Positions 21,024-32,574 of a DNA stretch of 64,000 nucleotides are shown one piece after another. The DNA is from Notolepis coatsorum (lineage: Eukaryota; Chordata; Actinopteri; Aulopiformes; Paralepididae). The notes under the pieces are model-generated. The model did not search any database, was not told the origin of the DNA, and saw nothing but the letters and a program-made list of their open reading frames with translations. The translations under genes and the position numbers were made by a program. Numbering within the stretch: the stretch's first letter is position 1; the number at the start of each line of letters is the position of its first letter. Where the stretch lies: NCBI GenBank assembly GCA_963971535.1, contig OZ020589.1, positions 57,431,976 through 57,495,975 of the forward strand, read 5' to 3'.

Positions 21024-21241
21024 TTAACAGATTGCAGAATGGGTACAATACAGTACGGCTCAATACACACCATTGTTAAGGGGATGCAGACCAGAGAAAG
21101 AGTTTCGTCTTGTTTACATCAGGGTCCCCCATTTTCAATTCATGACATTTATGACGAAAGTCTTTCTCTGGTCTGCATCCCCTTAACAATTGTATGTATT
21201 GAGCTGTACTGTACTGTACCCATTCTGAAATCTGTTAATAA
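21024..21241. repeat. Foldback repeat, about 85-bp arms
   Basis: The left arm from AACAGATTGCAGAATGGGTA is complementary to the right arm ending TACCCATTCTGAAATCTGTT. The arms pair with few mismatches through GTTAAGGGGATGCAGACCAG, around a loop of about 60 bases. The right arm is followed by AATAAACTTTTC and (AATC)n, a retroposon-like tail. Related arms occur at 34050-34166 and 35225-35360. Confidence 0.85.
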
Positions 21242-21270
21242 ACTTTTCAATCAATCAATCAATCAATGAC
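21242..21270. repeat. (AATC)n tail
   Basis: Short tetranucleotide repeat following an AATAAA-like hexamer at the end of the foldback repeat. Confidence 0.7.
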
Positions 21271-21949
21271 ATACACAACATACAGATATAAGAATCTAAT
21301 CGAATCATCTAAACTAATCTAATCATAACATTTAAGACATGCATGACATACAGAGATATATCTCTGAGCACCTGAAGCCTGTGCTATTAAACCAGGAAGT
21401 GCAGCACTGTTGATAAGGCTGTCGGCACTGCAGTAGAGCCACTCAGTGCCCTGCGCTGCAAAGAGTGAACACAAAACGCTCATGGACCCGCGGTCTCATG
21501 TTGACTGAGTTGCTTGTGTTGTTCGTTGGATTAGTTTTGGATTATTTGGGCTCAAAACGTACACTACACAGACCGTGGTCTCATGCTGACTGATCAGTGA
21601 TCGCTTGTCTTGTCGCGCTGTGTGTCAGACTCTGGATGCTTTAGACACCCGCCCACCTCCACATCTGATTGGCTTACCATGACATTTTATTCAACCTCAG
21701 CCAATCGTCAGCATGTATGCTTGGCTCGCGCACTGCCCACTAAACAAGGAAGAACATATTATTGCCTCTTGGCGCAGAGATCTGTCTGATGAAAGAAACA
21801 GGTTCATTCATAGTAACGCGCCGCATTTTTTTGCAGTAACGCTAACGGCGTTATTAAGATTGGAAGAGTAATCCGTTAGATTACTCGTTACTGAAAAAAC
21901 TAATGCCGTTAGTAACGTCATTACTTATAGCGCCGTTATTCCCATCACT

Positions 21950-22604
21950 TATAAGGGGACAGATAAATGTGGGTGAGTAATTGAGCTCTTTGCTTTAATA
22001 CCATCGTGACTCTTTGGGTTCAATGATCAACTCCAGACCCGTCCCAAGCCTTTATGGGGCGGCCCCCCACTGCCTCAGTGCAGGAAATACCGAGTAACTG
22101 TATTTCGTATTTTTTCTGTGCCTTGTTTTGCTTGTATCATGTTGTCTTTGTAAATTTTTTTTTACTTTTGTCTAATCCAAAAAAAAAAAAATAGTATTAG
22201 ATAGCCAGCCCATCCACTTTTGTACCATTACCATCAACATAATATAATATATCACAATAAAACATTTCAAGCTCTCTTGTGGGACAATTCAAACACCGCT
22301 AAGCAGGCACTTAGTTCACTTATGCGTTGGGCTGGCCGTGGCCCACTCAGCTGGGTGCCTCTCCCTCTCCCTGATCCCTCTCTTACATGGCAAAAGTCTA
22401 CCACCATCATGCTGTGTTCATACAATACATATTTCCAAAGTGTCATTGTGCAGCATTTCATTATTTGCCATTGAAGGCTGTGCTCCAATCGTGCCACCTG
22501 TTCAGCATGTCTGCCTCACTCTTTTGCGCATCAAAGTAGAAAGCTGTTTTATTTTTTGTGCCGGGTGCACCGGGAAACATGCAAGCCACCGCCAATCAAC
22601 GTCA
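21950..22604. other. No feature seen
   Basis: No credible coding frame or element boundary. Confidence 0.4.
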
Positions 22605-22795
22605 GACTCTCTCTCCCTTCCTCTCCCGCCTCAACACTCAAGTTCAAGTTTCAAGTTTGTTTATTAAATATCACAATAAAATACACATACTTTACAGTGA
22701 AATGCTTGGTTCTGTATGAGTCCCTGAGAGTGTGCTTTATACAGTAAAAAAAGTAAGTAAGAAAGTAAGTAAAGAGGAATATACAATATACATAT

Positions 22796-23037
22796 GTAAC
22801 GGTTGTGACATTGTCACCTTAAACTTCGATGCCCTGAGGAAGTTTCGAACCCGGGTCTCCCACCCCACGGGCAACAGCACAGACCACTATACCAAGAGGT
22901 GAATTCACTGCTTTGTAACGTGTCTATGTGTCTTTTGAGGATGAGAGTGAGTTTTACCCATAGCACCGCTACTCACCCCAGTCACTTCACAACATCTGAA
23001 GTACATCGTGACTGCGCTTTGCGGTACCATCCGTTAC
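22796..23037. mobile_element. 242-bp inverted-repeat element carrying a tRNA-like segment
   Basis: The ends GTAACGGTTG and (complement of the right end) GTAACGGATG are flanked by ACATAT on both sides (22790-22795, 23038-23043). On the minus strand at about 22838-22910 it contains TGGTATAGTGGTC and GGGTTCGAAAC, tRNA A- and B-box-like motifs. The acceptor and T stems do not pair well. Superfamily unassigned. Confidence 0.6.
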
Positions 23038-23382
23038 ACATATTGTTACGGACCCTGTCCTTATGTATATATATAGAGGGAGTAATGTATAATATCTGTT
23101 GTATATATAGGCATGTTTTGTTTGTTGTGTTCTTTAACTTCTTTTGTCTCCCTCTTGTGTCTACATTCTCAGGTGTCTCAGTTCCAGCAGCAGCTGGTCA
23201 ATCACCATCTCACTCCAGCAACAGCAGCAGCAGCTGAGGCTCGTCAGCAATCAAGCTCCACACCAGTGGCGGCTGGTCCATAGGGGGCGCTAGACCGCCG
23301 CCCCCCCCCCCCCCCCCCCCCCCTGGTTAAAAGAAGAAGAAGAAGTAAAAATTATTTTGCGTGTCCTATTCATCCCCCGGCC

Positions 23383-23467
23383 GCATGAATACTTTCTCCA
23401 AAGCAGTTGTCCTTCCGCGTTCGGTTTACGTGGCCTGATACAACTGCCTTGGGGAACATATTCACGC
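23383..23467. mobile_element. 85-bp Mutator-like MITE (copy E2)
   Basis: Ends GCATGAATACTTTC and GGAACATATTCACGC match those of the elements at 40962 and 42871, and the internal TTGTCCTTCCGCGTTCGGTT is shared. Flanks CCCCCGGCC (23374-23382) and CCCCCGGCT (23468-23476) match at 8 of 9 bases. Confidence 0.72.
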
Positions 23468-23725
23468 CCCCCGGCTCCTAGCGGCCTAGCCCCCTCCAAC
23501 CCCCTCGATCTCAGCTCCACGGTCAGTGCGCAACTCACAGGGCAAATACATACGTACGTGTAAATAAATACGTACGTACAACATAACACAATCAAATACG
23601 ATATCCGAGGGCGCTTGGTCTAGTGCCCGAAGTAGTCACTCTATTGGCTGAGAGTGGCACGTGACATCGCCTCAAGGGGCTACTAGGAAATACCCTCTGC
23701 TAGTAGTTGTCTGGTTGTCTGCTAG

Positions 23726-23726
<1 letters not shown>

Positions 23727-23792
<66 letters not shown>

Positions 23793-23793
23793 G

Positions 23794-23829
<36 letters not shown>

Positions 23830-23866
23830 CTGGACAGTGGACAGTGGACAGTGGACAGTGGACATA
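23727..23866. repeat. (TTAG)n array followed by TGGACAG repeats
   Basis: About 25 TTAG units with one variant, then five tandem copies of GGACAGT. Confidence 0.95.
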
Positions 23867-23903
23867 TACAGAACCGAGGCGCGCTTCAACTAAACAAGTG
23901 AGT

Positions 23904-23907
<4 letters not shown>

Positions 23908-23993
<86 letters not shown>

Positions 23994-24030
23994 ATCTCTC
24001 TCTCTCTCTCTCTCTCTCGCTCTCGCTCTC
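23908..24030. repeat. (TC)n microsatellite
   Basis: About 60 TC units with a few TA and GC interruptions. Confidence 0.97.
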
Positions 24031-24171
24031 TCTGTTAGAGCGATGCTCTGTTGTTGTGAGGGGGAACTAACTAATTAATTTCGCCGTGGGGGCGGGCATA
24101 ATCACCCGGACAATGAATGGTAACTTGTTTAAAATGACAAGATATACATATGTGATTATTATTGGATGGAT

Positions 24172-24173
<2 letters not shown>

Positions 24174-24236
<63 letters not shown>
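24174..24236. repeat. (GA)n microsatellite
   Basis: About 31 GA units inside the hAT element at 23264. Confidence 0.97.
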
Positions 24237-24238
<2 letters not shown>

Positions 24239-25187
24239 GTGCGTGTTTGTGTAGGGCTATTGGAAACGTGGTTGCATTTGACTGTTGTGATCATATATTG
24301 ATTGATGGCAATGGTGATAATATTCACCAATGCGTGCCTTAATGGTACATGTTTGCAAAATGTTTGGTATAGCGCCCCCCCTGGAGAAGAATTCACCAGC
24401 CGCCACTGCTCCACACCCCTTCATATATCCCATTGTGTGCAGTGTTAGTTAGCTCTCTGGTTCATGGTTGTGGTAACTATCTATGTGTCTTTGTGGTAGA
24501 GCTCTTTGTGTCCTTAGGGTATGTTTTGGTAAAGAGCTGGTGAAAGCTCTGTGTCTCTCTGTCGTTTGCTATAGAGCCGTGGCTCTTTCTGGTATTTTGT
24601 AGAGCTGGTGAAGGCTCTGGTATTTGTTAGAGCTGGTGAAGGCTCTGGTTCTTTGTGCTATTATTTAGTGAATCATTGTATCTTTTGGTGTTCCATGTTA
24701 TTGCACATTTCTGTTTAACCCTAACCCTTTGTATATTTGTTCCTTTGTCACCCAGCCTTCATTTTCTTTGTATTAATCTTTTGTTTCGCACACAGGGACA
24801 ATTGAGGACAGGAAGATACCCTGGGTCTACATTTTGCATCACGTAGGTGCAGGGCCGTAGCCAGGGTTTAGAAATTAGGGAGGTCCATTTATTTTTTTGA
24901 CCCAGACCGGCCCACTATAATCGGTCGGACACCACCCACCAGTACACCATCCTTGCGGTCCCCTTAACTCTTCTGCCCCCTTAGCGACTATTTTGTGTTT
25001 TTTGCCTATATTTTTTTGTGTTTCTGTGTACAACGATGGCTGTGTTGATTATTATGTCATGAAATTGTGTCCGTTTGCTTATTTTCCATATATTCACAGA
25101 ATTTGAAAAGATTAGATTTTGAAACCCTCTAACACAAAAGTTAACAATATTAGCTTTCAAACCGTCCATAGTGGTTTATTTCTTGCC

Positions 25188-25395
25188 ATTAGGGGGTTAG
25201 GGTTAGGGTTACCCAGACAGAAAGATTAGGAGAAGGTAAAATCTCATCCCTGTGCCCGTGCCCACCCCAACACTTGCTCAACAGTCCCCTAACCCTAACC
25301 CCAACCCCAACCCTAAGCCTAACCCTAACCCTAACCCCAACCCCAACCCTAACCCTAACCCTAACCCCAACCCTAACCCTAACCATAACCCTACA
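25188..25395. repeat. Interstitial telomere-like repeats, two opposed blocks
   Basis: 25194-25210 contains TTAGGG units and 25287-25395 contains about 17 CCCTAA or CCCCAA units, in opposite orientation, separated by about 75 bases. The mixed CCCTAA/CCCCAA composition argues against a recent telomeric origin. Confidence 0.9.
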
Positions 25396-26029
25396 AATGG
25401 AAATATTTGGAATCTTTGATAGATATGTTGATTTACGTTCATAGTGGTATTCATGAACAAAGAATTGGAACGAAATATTACAAATTACGTTTTTTATGAC
25501 CTTGAACGTGATGCAATCTTTTCATGCGCTAACGTGACAACTCTGTCAGTTACTTAACAAGGCACAAGGGTTAAATATGCGTACCTACTGTACTATTCCC
25601 CCAACCCACTACAAAGCTGGGTAGTAAGTGCCATGGACAAGTGGACCAGTGTACTCACTCGCTCTTGGCTGAATCTTGTTTTGGGTGGTGATGTAAAAAC
25701 ACCTGCATCATAGCAGGCTCAGGACGGGCAAAGTAGTCTATACCCTGTTCATCCCTGTCTCTCTCCTCCACAACCTGGCTTGACTAGACATAAGGAGAGA
25801 GAGATGATTACATTTGACTGGTACATTCAGGTCCAGAATTGTTGGAATTCCCTGACAAAGATGTGCAAAAATCTGTACAATTTAAACAATACCATACTGG
25901 TAATGAGCAAATAGTTATTTATTCAATGAATGCATGGAGCTGTTCCATCTTATTTCATTTGATACTAACTACTCAGTTCATACAGATTTAAAATATCAAT
26001 GATGAATATTGCATAAGGTTTACAGTTAA

Positions 26030-26948
26030 CACTTTCAGTGCCAGCCATAACGTTCATTAATGTCCTTGAGTGCCAGCATCCACTTCAATGATAGCGTTAA
26101 AAACGCATAATCTATGTTTTAAATTATGGCTATGTGTCTAATCTGCCTGTCGCTTATCAATGACTTGTTTTCAGTCAACATTGTCGAAACGGATTGTTTT
26201 TTAATCGGTTCATATCCTTTTTATAGCATTTTGAAAAGCTATCGTTTTCTCTGAAATTTCCGGAAAATAGAAAGATTCCCTCATAAACGGCATTTATTGG
26301 AATATTCTCGAATACACTAGACACGTTGTCATTTGTCGGCCTATTTATGAATAGTTTTCAAATAAACGCTAGATTATCGATAGTATATGTGTACTTATGC
26401 ACGCTATAGAAGCGAGCTGAGAAATCGATTCTCTCATTTCCTCAACAGCACACACACACACACACATATACACATACGGGACACGCTGTTATCTCAGTGA
26501 AGACAGCTCTGATTATCCTAAATCTGGTAACATAGACTCATTACCTTAGATCAGATGTCCTCCAAAAAGATTATTCCAATTCCTGATCGCCATTCCAAAT
26601 ATCGATCGCGTTTATTGATTGATTATTGGCTGCTATAAATATATATTCCAGGCTGCTTTGCATCTCGCGATCACTTCCCTCGTCATCAGATCCCTCGCCA
26701 GCATAGTGGAGCGAGGAGGCTCCCCCTCAACCAGTATAATCGAATGGCCTGCAGTTACACAGGGATAGATGATAGGGGGCAGTATTTTCCCATCAGAGCT
26801 CCTAGAGGGGCTGCTGTACCAACGGGAGACTCTGTTGATGAAATATGAATTCAGATCGCTAATAAAAAAATCAAACGACAATTCGCGTCGTCGGCACTCA
26901 ACGGGGGGCATGAAAAGACGACATAACACGTCGCTGGCACTCAAAGTG
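26030..26948. mobile_element. piggyBac-like non-autonomous element
   Basis: Ends CACTTTCAGTGCCAGC and GCTGGCACTCAAAGTG are flanked by TTAA (26026-26029, 26949-26952), the piggyBac-type target. 919 bp, no transposase. A second GAGTGCCAGC motif near 26069 repeats the end sequence. It lies within the hAT element at 24850. Confidence 0.8.
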
Positions 26949-28112
26949 TTAATAGATCACCTTCTTGTTTTATATTCATGTTCAGAGAGGAGTAATAGTT
27001 AGATATTTTTATGTGATTTATATGGCAATTAAATCAATGGTGTGATTGTTTGGGGAGTTTGATGTACAGTTAATGTGCCTACCACGTTTGTCGTTGACCA
27101 AACTTAACTTTTTTTATATATATATATATTTTTTTAATAGTTACAAATAGTTACCGAGGTCCAGACCTTGGTGACCTCATAGCTGGCTACGGCCATGCGT
27201 AGGTGACCTGATGTTAAAGACACCAGTCTTAGAGTGAGCACCGCCACCTGTACTTTTGGGCGTCTACGCCTGTAAAGGAGAGGGTGGGATTTAATTTCCT
27301 TTTGTATTTCATTTGGTGCCACTGGTAGTCCTCCTTGATCTCTGTGTTGCTGTGTTTTGTAAATAAATACTATTATTTTGCAACTTTCCGTAGTTTTGTG
27401 TCACTTCACCCTCACCCAGGGGCGTATCTAGACCCAGCACTCTACTGGGGCACAGGGGGGCACAGAAGTATTTGAAGCGAGCGCACGCAGCGCATCCGCG
27501 ATTAAATTTTTGCCGGTTTTGGCCGTTTTTTGGGCGAAAAATGGCGAAAAATTTTGTAACTATTTTTTTTTTTTACTTTATTTCTGTTTTAGGGTTAGGT
27601 TAGGGTTATGTTATTTAATTATTTTGGGGAGCCAACCCCCCAAACTCCTGAAATGCATAGAAATCTATGAAATAAATAAAACAATCTGACATTTATATTA
27701 AAAAGAGCTAGCCCCCCAAACCCCTAAAATACATAGAAATCTATGCATTTTGGAACAGTTACTATATATATAGTCAAGAAAGCATTTAGTCATACTTAAA
27801 GTTTAAAGTGCTTTACTTGCATTGAACATTGCATTGAACATTGAACATTGAGGAGACATCATTAGAAAGCACAATGTATGTTTCCATAGTTACGCAGATG
27901 ACACACAATTGTACATCTCCGCTGACCCAAATGATCACACAGCTATAAACTCCATTTCTGCCTGTCTCTTAGCAATAAACAAATAGTGATGAACAACTTC
28001 CTAAAATTAAATGAGGGCAAAACTGAAATCCTACTAGTCGGTCCTATAACAAAAAGAGAAATGTTACAGAGCAATATGGGGCAACTTACTCCTTGGATCA
28101 AACCCGAAGTTA

Positions 28113-31085
28113 CAAGTAAGAGACGTCAACATGTGTTTTACCGAGACATGGCTGAAGCTAGCGACTCCGGACCACAGCGTCTCTCCCTCGGACTCCTTCA
28201 CCGTCTTCCGCGCGGATCGCATGGAAGCCTCCGGCAAGAGCGTCGGCGGGGGTGTCTGTCTCCTCACGAACAATGGCTGGACTAGCCCCAAGGAGGTAAC
28301 TGCACTCTCCTGTTCATGCTCCTCGGACATGGAACATCTCTCCATTCTATGTCGCCCTTTCCACCTTCCCCGTGAGTTTACAGCGGTCATCATGACTGCT
28401 GTATATATACCTCCACAAGCAAACACCGCCAGGGCTCTGGCGGAGCTACAAGGGTAGCTCAACATCCATCAGATCAAGCACCCGGACGCAGCCATGATCG
28501 TATGCGGCGATTTCAATCAGGCAAATTTGAAAAAAGTGATGCCGTCCTTTTTTCAGAACATCGCCTGCTCCACCAGAGGGGGAAACACGCTTGACCACTG
28601 CTACACCCCGTTCAGAGCCGGCTACAAGGCTGTACCGGCTCCGCCGTTAGCGGGATCTACTAGCACGTCGGATCACGACTCCATCCTGTTGGTCCCTGCT
28701 TACAAACAAAGATCACGTGACGCCGTCGTGTCACGTGAGACAAAAAAATTTACCGACCAATCAGAGGCCACGCTTCAGGACGCCCTCGAGGATGTTGACT
28801 GGAATATGTTTCAAGGAAGCGCCAGTGACGTCAGCGAGTTCGCGGACAGCGTTGTTTGCTTCATTACAACACTGGCTGATAGTATCATCCCTACTAAAAA
28901 GGAGCGGGTCTTCCCTAACCAGAAACCGTGGGTGGACAGTACTATCAGAGCAGCTCTGAAATCCCGCACCACTGCCTACAACCTGGGCAGAGAGTCAGGA
29001 AACATGGAGGAGTACAAGGCTACAGTCTATACTCTGCGCAAGGCTGTAAAACTTGCAAAACGGACATATGCTGATAAACTGGAGACACAAATGGCACAAA
29101 ACGACACAAGAGGCTTATGGCGGGGACTGAGGACAATAACTGAATACAAAGTCAGCGCCCCCTCAATGGGGAGCGACGACGCCTCTCTCGCGGACAAACT
29201 CAACTCTTTCTACGCTCGGTTTGGTGTAGACAGTGGCGCCGCTAGCTCAACGGCTAGTGACGTCACTGGCGCGCCGGCTGTTGTGGAGGGGGGGGGGGGG
29301 CGACTGCGGGGGGGCGGAGACGCTCTCTCGTTGTCGGTACACAGTGTGAGAAGAGCATTTATGCAGGTGAACACCAGAAAAGCTGCTGGCCCAGATGGTA
29401 TAACAGGACGCATACTTAAGTCCTGTGCCAACCAGCTAGCCCCTGTGTTCACCGCCATATTTAATCAATCCCTGGCGGAGTCAGTGGTCCCTGCCTGCTT
29501 CAAGATGTCTACCATCATCCCTGTACCAAAGAAACCCTCCCCAACATGTCTCAATGACTACAGACCGGTGGCACTCACCTCTGTGGCCATGAAATGTTTC
29601 GAGAGGCTGGTCAAGGATCACATTTGTGCCTCCCTCCCCAGTGATATGGACCATATGCAATTTGCATACAGGCCAAACAGGTCCACTGATGATGCGGTCT
29701 CCCAAGTACTGCACAGCACCCTCTCTCACCTGGACCGCCAGAAGGGGGGCTATGTGAGACTGTTGTTCATTGACTACAGCTCAGCGTTCAACACCATAGT
29801 CCCCACCAGACTGGTGGACAAGCTGATCGAGCTGGGTCTGAGCTCCGCTCTGAGCGCCTGGATACTGGACTTTCTGAGTGAAAGACCCCAGGCGGTCAGG
29901 GTGAGGGGTCATACCTCCAACACCATCACCCTGAGCATCGGGCCCCCCCAGGGCTGTGTTCTGAGCCCCCTGCTGTACTCACTCTACACACACGACTGTG
30001 TGGCCAAGTTCAGCTCCAACTCCATAGTGAAGTTTGCGGACGACACGGTGGTGGTGGGGCTGATCTCGGACAACGACGAGAAGGCCTACCGGGAGGAGGT
30101 TGAGGTACTGGAACGCTGGTGCCAGGATAACAGCCTGCTCCTGAACATTGGTAAAACCAAGGAGCTGATTGTGGATTATAGGAGAGGACAGCAGGAGACA
30201 CACACACCACTGAGGATAAACGGGGCTACCGTGGACAGGGTGAGCAGCTTCAAGTACCTGGGGGTCCACATCTCAAAGGACCTGACATGGACAACACACA
30301 TAGACTCAGTCATAAAAAAGACGAAGCAGCGCCTCTACCACCTGAGACAGTTAAGGAAGTTCAGAGTATCTGGGAAGATACTCCAGTTTTTCTACTCCGG
30401 AGCTGTAGAGAGCATCTTGACTGGAAACATCACTGCCTGGTATGGCAACAGCACGGCACAGGACAAGAAGGCCCTACAGAGAGTAGTGCGCTCAGCCGAG
30501 CGCACCACGGGTATTGCACTACCAACCCTGCAGGTCCTATACAACAAGAGGTGCAAATCCAGAGCCTGCAGGATAATGAAAGACCCTCACCACCCCAACA
30601 ACAGCCTGTTCATGCTGCTGCGGTCAGGCAAACGCCTGCGAGACCAGCTACTAGGACAGAGAGACTTCGGCTCAGCTTCTTCCCCCAGGCCATCAGAGCC
30701 TTGAACACTGAACTCTCCACACACAAGCAGACATGAGCACACACACAACACACACACTGTACACGCTCACACACTAGCAGCCACTTTAACATGAGCACAC
30801 ACACACTCATGCTGCACACGCTCACACTATGGACACTTTACAGAAGGAAAGATCACTTTAAGAATAGTATAGCTTGAGATCGTAAATAGCTCTGTAAATA
30901 GCTCATGTACAGATACCGATATGCCTACTTTGTTTACTTGTTTATTGCACTATGTCGCACTATTGGTTGGACTCTTATATTATTACTTGTATTTGCAAAT
31001 TGTTGCAGGCGAGACCCCCCGCATTTCACTGTATACCTGTATGCCGTGAGAAATAAAACTCTTGTATCTTGTATCTTGTATCTTG
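28113..31085 (+). mobile_element. CR1/Rex1-like LINE, 5'-truncated
   Basis: The segment starts inside the endonuclease coding region and ends in a 3' UTR with AATAAAACTCTTGTATCTTG and three TTGTATC tandem repeats, the usual kind of tail for this LINE group. It interrupts the L2-like LINE between its RT and C-terminal parts. Confidence 0.85.
28131..30736 (+). pseudogene. LINE polyprotein: endonuclease and reverse transcriptase
   Basis: 28131-28454 encodes an endonuclease part (CFTETWLK; TAVYIPPQANTA). A TAG at 28455-28457 breaks the frame, and the same frame reopens to 30704 (the ATG at 28494 is in phase). Motifs: VCGDFN (28500), GGNTLDHCY, TSDHDSILL, then RT KAAGPDGITGRIL (about 29380), IPVPKK, DYRPVALTSVAMK, FIDYSSAFNTI, PQGCVLSPLLYSLYT, KFADDTVVVGL (about 30033), KFKYLGVHI-like SSFKYLGVHISKDL, and the C-terminal CRIMKDPHHPNNSLF. 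Near 30650 the frame shifts; the normal ending LRLSFFPQAIRALNTE is in the frame ending at 30736. With one stop and one frameshift it is a recently dead copy. Confidence 0.9.
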
Positions 31086-32574
31086 TACACTGGCTTCCGG
31101 TAACATTTAGAATTGATTTCAAGGTCCTCCTCCTTATATACAATGTATAAACATTGCGATCATCTACTACTGGTCTATTGAAGGTTCCAAGCCACAGTCT
31201 AAAGAAAATCGGGGATGCAGCCTTTGCTAACTATGCACCAAAGTTATGGAACACACTACCTATGGACATTAGGGAAGCTAGATCTCTTAATATTTTCAGA
31301 AATAAGCTAAAAACGTACCTCTTCACCATAGCCTTCTAATACAGCCCGCTGTTGATTGTACTGTAGCACTATTTTACTCTGGCCATTCTATTGCATAATT
31401 TTACTATCTATTCTACTATTCTATTATTGCACTGTATTATTGGTGTGCAAACCAGTCAACTTACAGAAAAGAGCCTGTTGGAGGATTTCAACAAGATAAA
31501 TGCGACAACAGTGCAAAATATTTCACTATAATATTTAAAAGCGAAGTAAAAAATATTATAATAATTATTTGATCATGTTAAATGATCATCTGATCATGTT
31601 AAAAAAGAAAAACAAATAATTATCAGTGGGGCACAGATGATCATCAGTAGGGCACGTGCCCTACTGATAGTGGTCTAAATACGCCGATTCCCTCACCTAC
31701 CCTGTCTGTGGCCTTGTGTTGCGTCCCCTTACTGGAGTGCGTAACACATATATACAATATACAGTACAATATACAATCTAAAGTAGTAAAATGAGTAAAC
31801 AGTGAGGTACAATGCAGAGGTAAGGTGCAATTGCAAATGAGGTATGAATGTAGTGCAAATCTCTTTAATAATAGATCAATATAATGTAGTGTTAAAGTGT
31901 CTAAAGTGAGTGTTAAGGTGAGTGTTTGTTTAAAAGTGAGTGTGTGCATGTGGATGTGTGTGCTGTGCAATGAGTGTAGATGATGGGTTGTTACATGGAG
32001 TCATTGAGCATCCTGATGGCCTGGGGATAGAAGCTCCTTCTGAGTCTCTCTGTACTGGCCATGAGACTATGGTAGCGCTTGCCTGACCGCAACTCTCACC
32101 TATTTTTCAACACTTCCTCTCCCACCTCAACAGGCACTCTCTCCATTCCTCTCCCACCTCAACAGGCTCTCTCTCCCTTCCTCTCCCACCTCAACAGGCT
32201 ATCTCCCTTCCTCTCCCACCTCAACATACTCTCTCTCCCTTCCTCTCCCACCTCAACATAGTCTCTCTCCCTTCCTCTCCCACCTCAACATACTCTCTCT
32301 CCCTTCCTCCCCCTTCCGCTCCCACCTCAACATACTCTCTCTCCCTTCCTCTCCCACCTCAACATACTCTCTCTCCCTTCCTCCCCCTTCCTCTCCCACC
32401 TCAACATACTCTCTCTCCCTTCCTCTCCCACTTCAACATACTCTCTCTCCCTTCCTCTCCCTTCCTCTCCCACCTCAACATACTCTCTCTCCCTTCCTCT
32501 CCCACCTCAACATACTCTCTCTCCCTTCCTCTCCCTTCCTCTCCCACCTCAACAGACTATCTCTCCCTTCCTCT

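Larger units (their letters stand above)
20604..21949. mobile_element. hAT-like element with CAGTGTTGGG ends
   Basis: The left end CAGTGTTGGGCAAGTTAC and right end CGTTATTCCCATCACT form imperfect inverted termini. Subterminal GTAACT/AGTTAC repeats are typical of a very common teleost hAT-like family. I could not find a matching 8-bp flank, so the right boundary is approximate. It contains the foldback repeat at 21024-21241. Confidence 0.6.
23264..24408. mobile_element. hAT element with CAGTGGCGGCTGG ends
   Basis: Inverted ends CAGTGGCGGCTGGT at 23264 and ACCAGCCGCCACTG ending at 24408 are flanked by the perfect 8-bp repeat CTCCACAC (23256-23263, 24409-24416). 1145 bp, non-autonomous. It has acquired poly-C, TTAG, TC and GA arrays and a tiny Mutator-like MITE. 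Confidence 0.9.
24850..27197. mobile_element. hAT element with CAGGGCCGTAGCCAG ends
   Basis: Ends CAGGGCCGTAGCCAG at 24850 and CTGGCTACGGCCATG ending at 27197 are flanked by the perfect 8-bp repeat CGTAGGTG (24842-24849, 27198-27205). 2348 bp without a transposase. It contains telomere-like arrays and a piggyBac-like element. Confidence 0.88.
27860..31340 (+). pseudogene. L2-like LINE fragment, interrupted by another LINE
   Basis: 27870-28112 encodes HSYADDTQLYISADPNDH...NNFLKLNEGKTEILLVGP, the RT palm of an L2-like LINE, with one stop after LAINK. 31086-31340 encodes HWLPVTFRIDFKVLLLIYN and FANYAPKLWNTLPMDIREAR, the C-terminus of the same kind of protein. Between them sits the CR1/Rex1-like LINE (28113-31085). 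Roughly 70-80 residues expected between the halves are missing. Confidence 0.75.
27417..31689. mobile_element. hAT-like element carrying nested LINEs
   Basis: The perfect 8-bp repeat CCCTCACC (27409-27416, 31690-31697) flanks ends that share GGCGTAT(C/T)TAGACC in inverted orientation. The outermost four bases of the right end have diverged. The element proper is what remains after removing the LINE material at 27860-31340. Confidence 0.77.
23044..31746 (+). mobile_element. Solo LTR, split by three hAT insertions
   Basis: TGTTACGGACC at 23044 and GGAGTGCGTAACA ending at 31746 are flanked by the 5-bp repeat CATAT (23039-23043, 31747-31751). Subtracting the hAT elements at 23264-24408, 24850-27197 and 27417-31689 with one target copy each leaves about 0.9 kb, a normal LTR size. 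No internal retroviral-type coding region is present, so it is a solo LTR left by recombination. AATAAA lies near 27360. The plus orientation is inferred from this signal. Confidence 0.8.
22641..32094 (-). mobile_element. LINE 3' region inserted in the minisatellite (itself interrupted)
   Basis: The parts 22641-22795 and 31752-32094 read together on the minus strand as a common teleost LINE 3' region. The TCAACACT motif flanks both ends (near 22633 and 32112) as a possible target duplication. No coding sequence remains. Confidence 0.6.

Noticed and set aside
20604-21949. hAT target duplication for the CAGTGTTGGG element
   Set aside because: The eight bases outside the two ends do not match, so the exact boundary is left open.
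22838-22910. tRNA gene on the minus strand
   Set aside because: A- and B-box-like motifs exist, but acceptor and T stems do not pair, and it lies within a small inverted-repeat element.
25285-25395. Chromosome end
   Set aside because: The telomere-like array is short, mixed with CCCCAA units, and lies inside a hAT element with intact flanks.
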